Source: Candidatus Aerophobota bacterium
GTDB lineage: Bacteria; Aerophobota; Aerophobia; Aerophobales; B3-G15
Direction of reading: 5' to 3'
NCBI GenBank assembly: GCA_030607765.1
Contig: JAUWJJ010000033.1
Coordinates: forward strand, 1 to 8,634
DNA: 8,634 bases
Shown: positions 6,720 to 8,634 of the stretch, piece by piece
How positions within the stretch are numbered: position 1 is the stretch's first letter
Layout: each line of letters starts with the position of its first letter
Program-made: the position numbers and the translations under genes
The notes under the pieces: generated by a model
Seen by the model: only the letters and a program-made list of their open reading frames with translations
The model's database searches: none
What the model was told of the DNA's origin: nothing

Positions 6720-7763
6720 ATGTTGAAGGTAAAATGGGGAGTTATTGGAGCTTGTGGAATTGCTGATAGAAGAACTATCCCTGAGGGAATCATTCCAGCA
6801 AAAAATGCCGAACTGGTAGCTATAATGGATGTGGATGAAAAAAGACTAAAAAATGTAGCCAAGAAATATGGGAATGTAAGATGCTATACAAAAGAAGAAG
6901 ATTTACTTGAAAATAGGGAAGTTGAGGCAGTTTACATTGCTACTCCCACCTATTTACATCATAAACAGGTCTTATTAACTGCTAAGGCAAAAAAACATAT
7001 CCTCTGTGAGAAACCTATGGCTATGAATTTAAAGCAGGCGCAGGAGATGATTGAGGTTTGCAAAAAAAATAAGGTAAAGCTAACCTTAGATTATATGATG
7101 AGGTATCATTCCTACAACCGTAAGATAAAGGAAATGATAGATGAGGGGAAATTGGGAAAGTTAGTAATGGGAAGAGCTCAACTTACCTGTTGGTATCCTC
7201 CCGCAAAAGGAGCCTGGCGACAAAAACCTGCATTGGGTGGAGGAGGCTCATTGATAGATATGGGAACTCACTGTATAGATCTTTTGGAGATGTTCATGGG
7301 AGAAGTGGGAGAGGTATTTTGCTGTATTAATTCTTTGGTGCAAAACTATCCGGTAGAGGATACGGCTGTAGTTTTGCTAAAGTTTAAAAACAATGCTCTG
7401 GGATTGGTAGATAACCACTTTAATATTCCTGATGCTTCCTCAGAGAATAGATTGGAAATCTACGGAAGTAGGGGGAGTATTCTTGCTAAGGGGACTATAG
7501 GCCAGGATTCATCAGGTTGCATAGTGGGAAGAATTGAGAAAGAGGGAAAGGGTTATGAGGCAGCCCAAAAAAGAGAGGAAGTCAAGGAAGAAGAGATTTC
7601 TTTAAAGCCAATGAATATGTACCAATCAGAGATAGAGGACTTTGATAAGTGTATCCTGGAGGATACTGAACCTTCCTTTAAAGGGGAGGATGGCTTGAGA
7701 AATTTAAAGATTGTTTTATCTGCCTATGAATCAGTAAAGAAAGGGAAACCTGTAAAGGTATAA
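6720..7763 (+). CDS. Gfo/Idh/MocA-family NAD(P)-dependent oxidoreductase
   Basis: The 347-residue product opens with the Rossmann segment WGVIGACGIADRR (6-18), followed by AVYIATPTYLHHKQVL (70-85) and the family's EKP signature ILCEKPM (94-100), whose Lys98 is the catalytic/substrate lysine. The C-terminal sheet domain holds GGGGSLIDMGTHCIDLLE (173-190) with the conserved Asp180 and His184. Members oxidise sugars, sugar phosphates or inositols at a ring carbon, or reduce the ketones. Beside a DegT aminotransferase the natural role is to make or remove the keto group on which the transaminase acts. GGAGG at 6711-6715 stands before the ATG. The last codons (GTA AAG GTA TAA) overlap the start of the adjoining mttB remnant in another frame, so the end of this gene may have been reshaped by that fusion; the C-terminus GKPVKV still looks normal for the family. 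Confidence 0.93.
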   Translation: MLKVKWGVIGACGIADRRTIPEGIIPAKNAELVAIMDVDEKRLKNVAKKYGNVRCYTKEEDLLENREVEAVYIATPTYLHHKQVLLTAKAKKHILCEKPMAMNLKQAQEMIEVCKKNKVKLTLDYMMRYHSYNRKIKEMIDEGKLGKLVMGRAQLTCWYPPAKGAWRQKPALGGGGSLIDMGTHCIDLLEMFMGEVGEVFCCINSLVQNYPVEDTAVVLLKFKNNALGLVDNHFNIPDASSENRLEIYGSRGSILAKGTIGQDSSGCIVGRIEKEGKGYEAAQKREEVKEEEISLKPMNMYQSEIEDFDKCILEDTEPSFKGEDGLRNLKIVLSAYESVKKGKPVKV

Positions 7764-8074
7764 CTGTGGATTCTGCTACCTTAGCTATAGATGAAATTGA
7801 AAAGGTAGGTTTTAGTGAAAAAATAAGTCACTTAGAAACATCTCACACCTTAGAACATTTTAGAAAAGCACTCTGGTTTCCCCAGATAATGGACCGAACT
7901 ATATGGGAGGATGGTGCAAAAGAAACCAGAAAAGCTGAAGAGTTAATTGAGCGAGCTGATGCTCAATGGCACAGGTTACTGAAGGAGTATCAAGACCCAG
8001 AATTAGACCCAAAACTTATTAGAGAAATTGACAGCATAGTTAGCTGTGCAAAAAGAGATTTACTGAAAAGGTAA
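7754..8074 (+). pseudogene. C-terminal fragment of an mttB-family methyltransferase gene
   Basis: Codons from 7754 read KGITVDSATLAIDEIEKVG and on through SHTLEHFRKALWFPQIMDRTIWE to LLKR and TAA (8072-8074). This aligns with residues 376 to the end of the intact MttB at 756-2177 (KGVEIDDDTLALSTIERV...SEEHTL...KLFDRTWLEGG) and is closer still to the general family ending (HTLEHFR..LWFP...DR). The first roughly 375 residues, including the whole methyl-transfer barrel core, are missing. The frame is open only from 7730 and the upstream bases belong to the dehydrogenase gene. A GTG at 7766, two bases after the dehydrogenase stop and with AAAGG at 7754-7758, could permit a coupled 102-residue translation, but such a product would lack any catalytic part. 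It is best read as a gene remnant left by deletion or insertion. Confidence 0.85.
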
Positions 8075-8382
8075 CTGTTATTTTGGGTAAGATAAAAACG
8101 CATGCGGTTGGTTGACAGTAAACGAGAGTAAAATTAAAAAGCTATGTAAATACTCAATGAACCCCGCGTCATTGCGACGCGGTTGCAACCAATCCGAACC
8201 GCTGGGGAAATAACTGCCTCTATCAAAATACTTCCGGTTCATCAACCTTATTTATACCAAAAACTATCTAAAAAAGCAAGTCGGTTACGACCGTTGGGAA
8301 TGTCCTACCAACCATCCTCTATTATCTCCTTTCCTCTTTCTATCAATACATATCTGTCGGTTTTTTTGATTCTGGCTTAATT
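8075..8382. other. Gene-free spacer with consensus -35 box and GC-rich inverted repeats
   Basis: No convincing gene lies here; a 65-codon + frame at 8183-8380 starts at TTG inside a hairpin and has no ribosome site or family likeness. The first ~40 bases resemble the sequence behind the mttB tail at 2227. TTGACA (8112-8117) is a perfect -35 box, with TAAAAA (8135-8140) 17 bases on. Downstream are inverted repeats in otherwise AT-rich DNA: CCGCGTC/GACGCGG (8164-8170 with 8176-8182), the palindrome GGTTGCAACC (8181-8190), CGGT/ACCG (8282-8285 with 8290-8293) and GTTGG/CCAAC (8293-8297 with 8308-8312). GCGGTTGGTTG (8104-8114) has a near reverse complement, with a 6-base insertion, at 8186-8202. 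A small structured RNA or degenerate repeat element is possible; nothing proves it. Confidence 0.35.
8112..8140 (+). promoter_or_regulatory. Candidate sigma-A promoter
   Basis: TTGACA (8112-8117) matches the -35 consensus in all six positions. TAAAAA (8135-8140) follows after a 17-base spacer and matches the -10 consensus in four. It points toward the hairpin-rich stretch at 8161-8312, where no + strand gene is visible. In AT-rich DNA a -10 of this quality is common, so only the -35 box is notable. Confidence 0.3.
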
Positions 8383-8634
8383 TCAATTTTCATCTTCTGC
8401 AATCCCCCAATAACCACCTTTTTTGCCGCCTATTCTTATTATCAATCCTTTTTTCTTCAAATTGTTGAGATAATACTTTATGCCATCTGGCGTAATTCCT
8501 AATAATTCAGAAAGTCTCTTCCTCGTTATACTGGGATTTTCTTTTATTTTAATGCAAGATTCTCTCTGTATAATTTATGGACGTTTCAATGCCGGAAGAA
8601 CCAATGGAGGAAGATTTAACCTACCCATGCAACT
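8383..8634 (-). pseudogene. Winged-helix C-terminus of a RecG-like/AlbA_2 ATP-binding protein, frameshifted; extends past window end
   Basis: On the minus strand, the frame ending at TGA (complement of 8383-8385) reads IKENPSITRKRLSELLG, then ITPDGIKYYLNNLKKKGLI and GGKKGGYWGI. This is a helix-turn-helix with wing of the type closing RecG-like transcriptional regulators with an AlbA_2 (Schlafen) domain (family form NP.IT..ELA..LGIS...V..HL..LK..G.I.R.G..KGGYW). The frame is open only for 63 codons and has no ATG. A second minus frame upstream reads SSSIGSSGIETSINYTERIL before its stop at 8549-8551, like the serine-rich linker and ERIL helix that normally precede this domain, so a frameshift near 8550-8560 probably splits the gene. 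That frame also meets a TAG a few codons further on near the window edge. The domain identity is fairly sure, the full protein is not. Confidence 0.6.

Noticed and set aside
8161..8207. GC-rich folded stretch considered as a tRNA.
   Set aside because: No acceptor pairing of seven bases, no GGTTCRA T-loop in the right place and no anticodon arm could be laid out on either strand.
8305..8393. Minus-strand mini-frame MKIEIKPESKK that would extend to TDRYVLIERGKEIIEDGW after a -1 slip on seven A's.
   Set aside because: At most 29 residues, no ribosome site checked beyond overlap with the upstream remnant, and no recognised family; more likely drift in decayed DNA.
8582..8591. GTTTCAAT near the window end, resembling the conserved ATTGAAAC end of many CRISPR repeats.
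   Set aside because: A single occurrence with no second repeat or spacer in the window; the bases are explained by the minus-strand coding remnant.
8577..8634. Plus-strand open frame starting ATG at 8577 (MDVSMPEEPMEEDL...) and running off the window.
   Set aside because: No ribosome site, too short to judge, and it lies opposite the serine-rich linker of the minus-strand RecG-like remnant, so it is probably its shadow.

Overview
The window is AT-rich bacterial DNA. Most genes are preceded by strong AGGAGG-type ribosome sites, genes are tightly packed on the + strand, and GTG and TAG are used as start and stop. The gene content is a corrinoid-dependent MttB-family methyltransferase, a CUT1 sugar-type ABC importer, DegT-type aminotransferases and a Gfo/Idh/MocA dehydrogenase. 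This suits an anaerobic, probably fermentative or methylamine-using bacterium (Firmicutes- or Atribacterota-like lineages are possible), but no marker fixes the phylum.

Left part (1-2177). The window opens inside a DegT/DnrJ/EryC1/StrS aminotransferase gene. Directly behind its stop lies a frameshifted scrap of an M24-family (Xaa-Pro peptidase/creatinase-like) gene. An intact mttB-family gene (756-2177) follows. It has no internal amber codon at which pyrrolysine could be encoded.

Centre (2178-7763). About 200 bases of spacer begin with the last 15 codons of a second, otherwise lost mttB gene and include a weak candidate promoter. Then comes a five-gene operon: secreted solute-binding protein, stem-loop, two CUT1 permeases, a full-length DegT aminotransferase and a Gfo/Idh/MocA dehydrogenase. 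Spacing within it is tight, so the five are probably transcribed together to import a carbohydrate-like compound and interconvert keto/amino groups on a sugar or cyclitol. No ATPase subunit is encoded here, so the importer probably borrows one.

Right part (7764-8634). Fused to the end of the dehydrogenase gene is a roughly 105-codon C-terminal piece of another mttB gene. Its last codons and about 40 bases of downstream DNA match the mttB tail at 2180, so the operon sits between two related mttB 3' ends. Beyond lies about 300 bases without a gene, with a consensus -35 box and several GC-rich inverted repeats. Last comes a minus-strand, probably frameshifted winged-helix C-terminus like those of RecG-like/AlbA_2 ATP-binding proteins.

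The main message is an intact transport and aminotransferase/oxidoreductase operon and one intact MttB-family methyltransferase, embedded in a neighbourhood of gene remnants (M24, mttB twice, RecG-like) that points to repeated rearrangement around tandem mttB genes.
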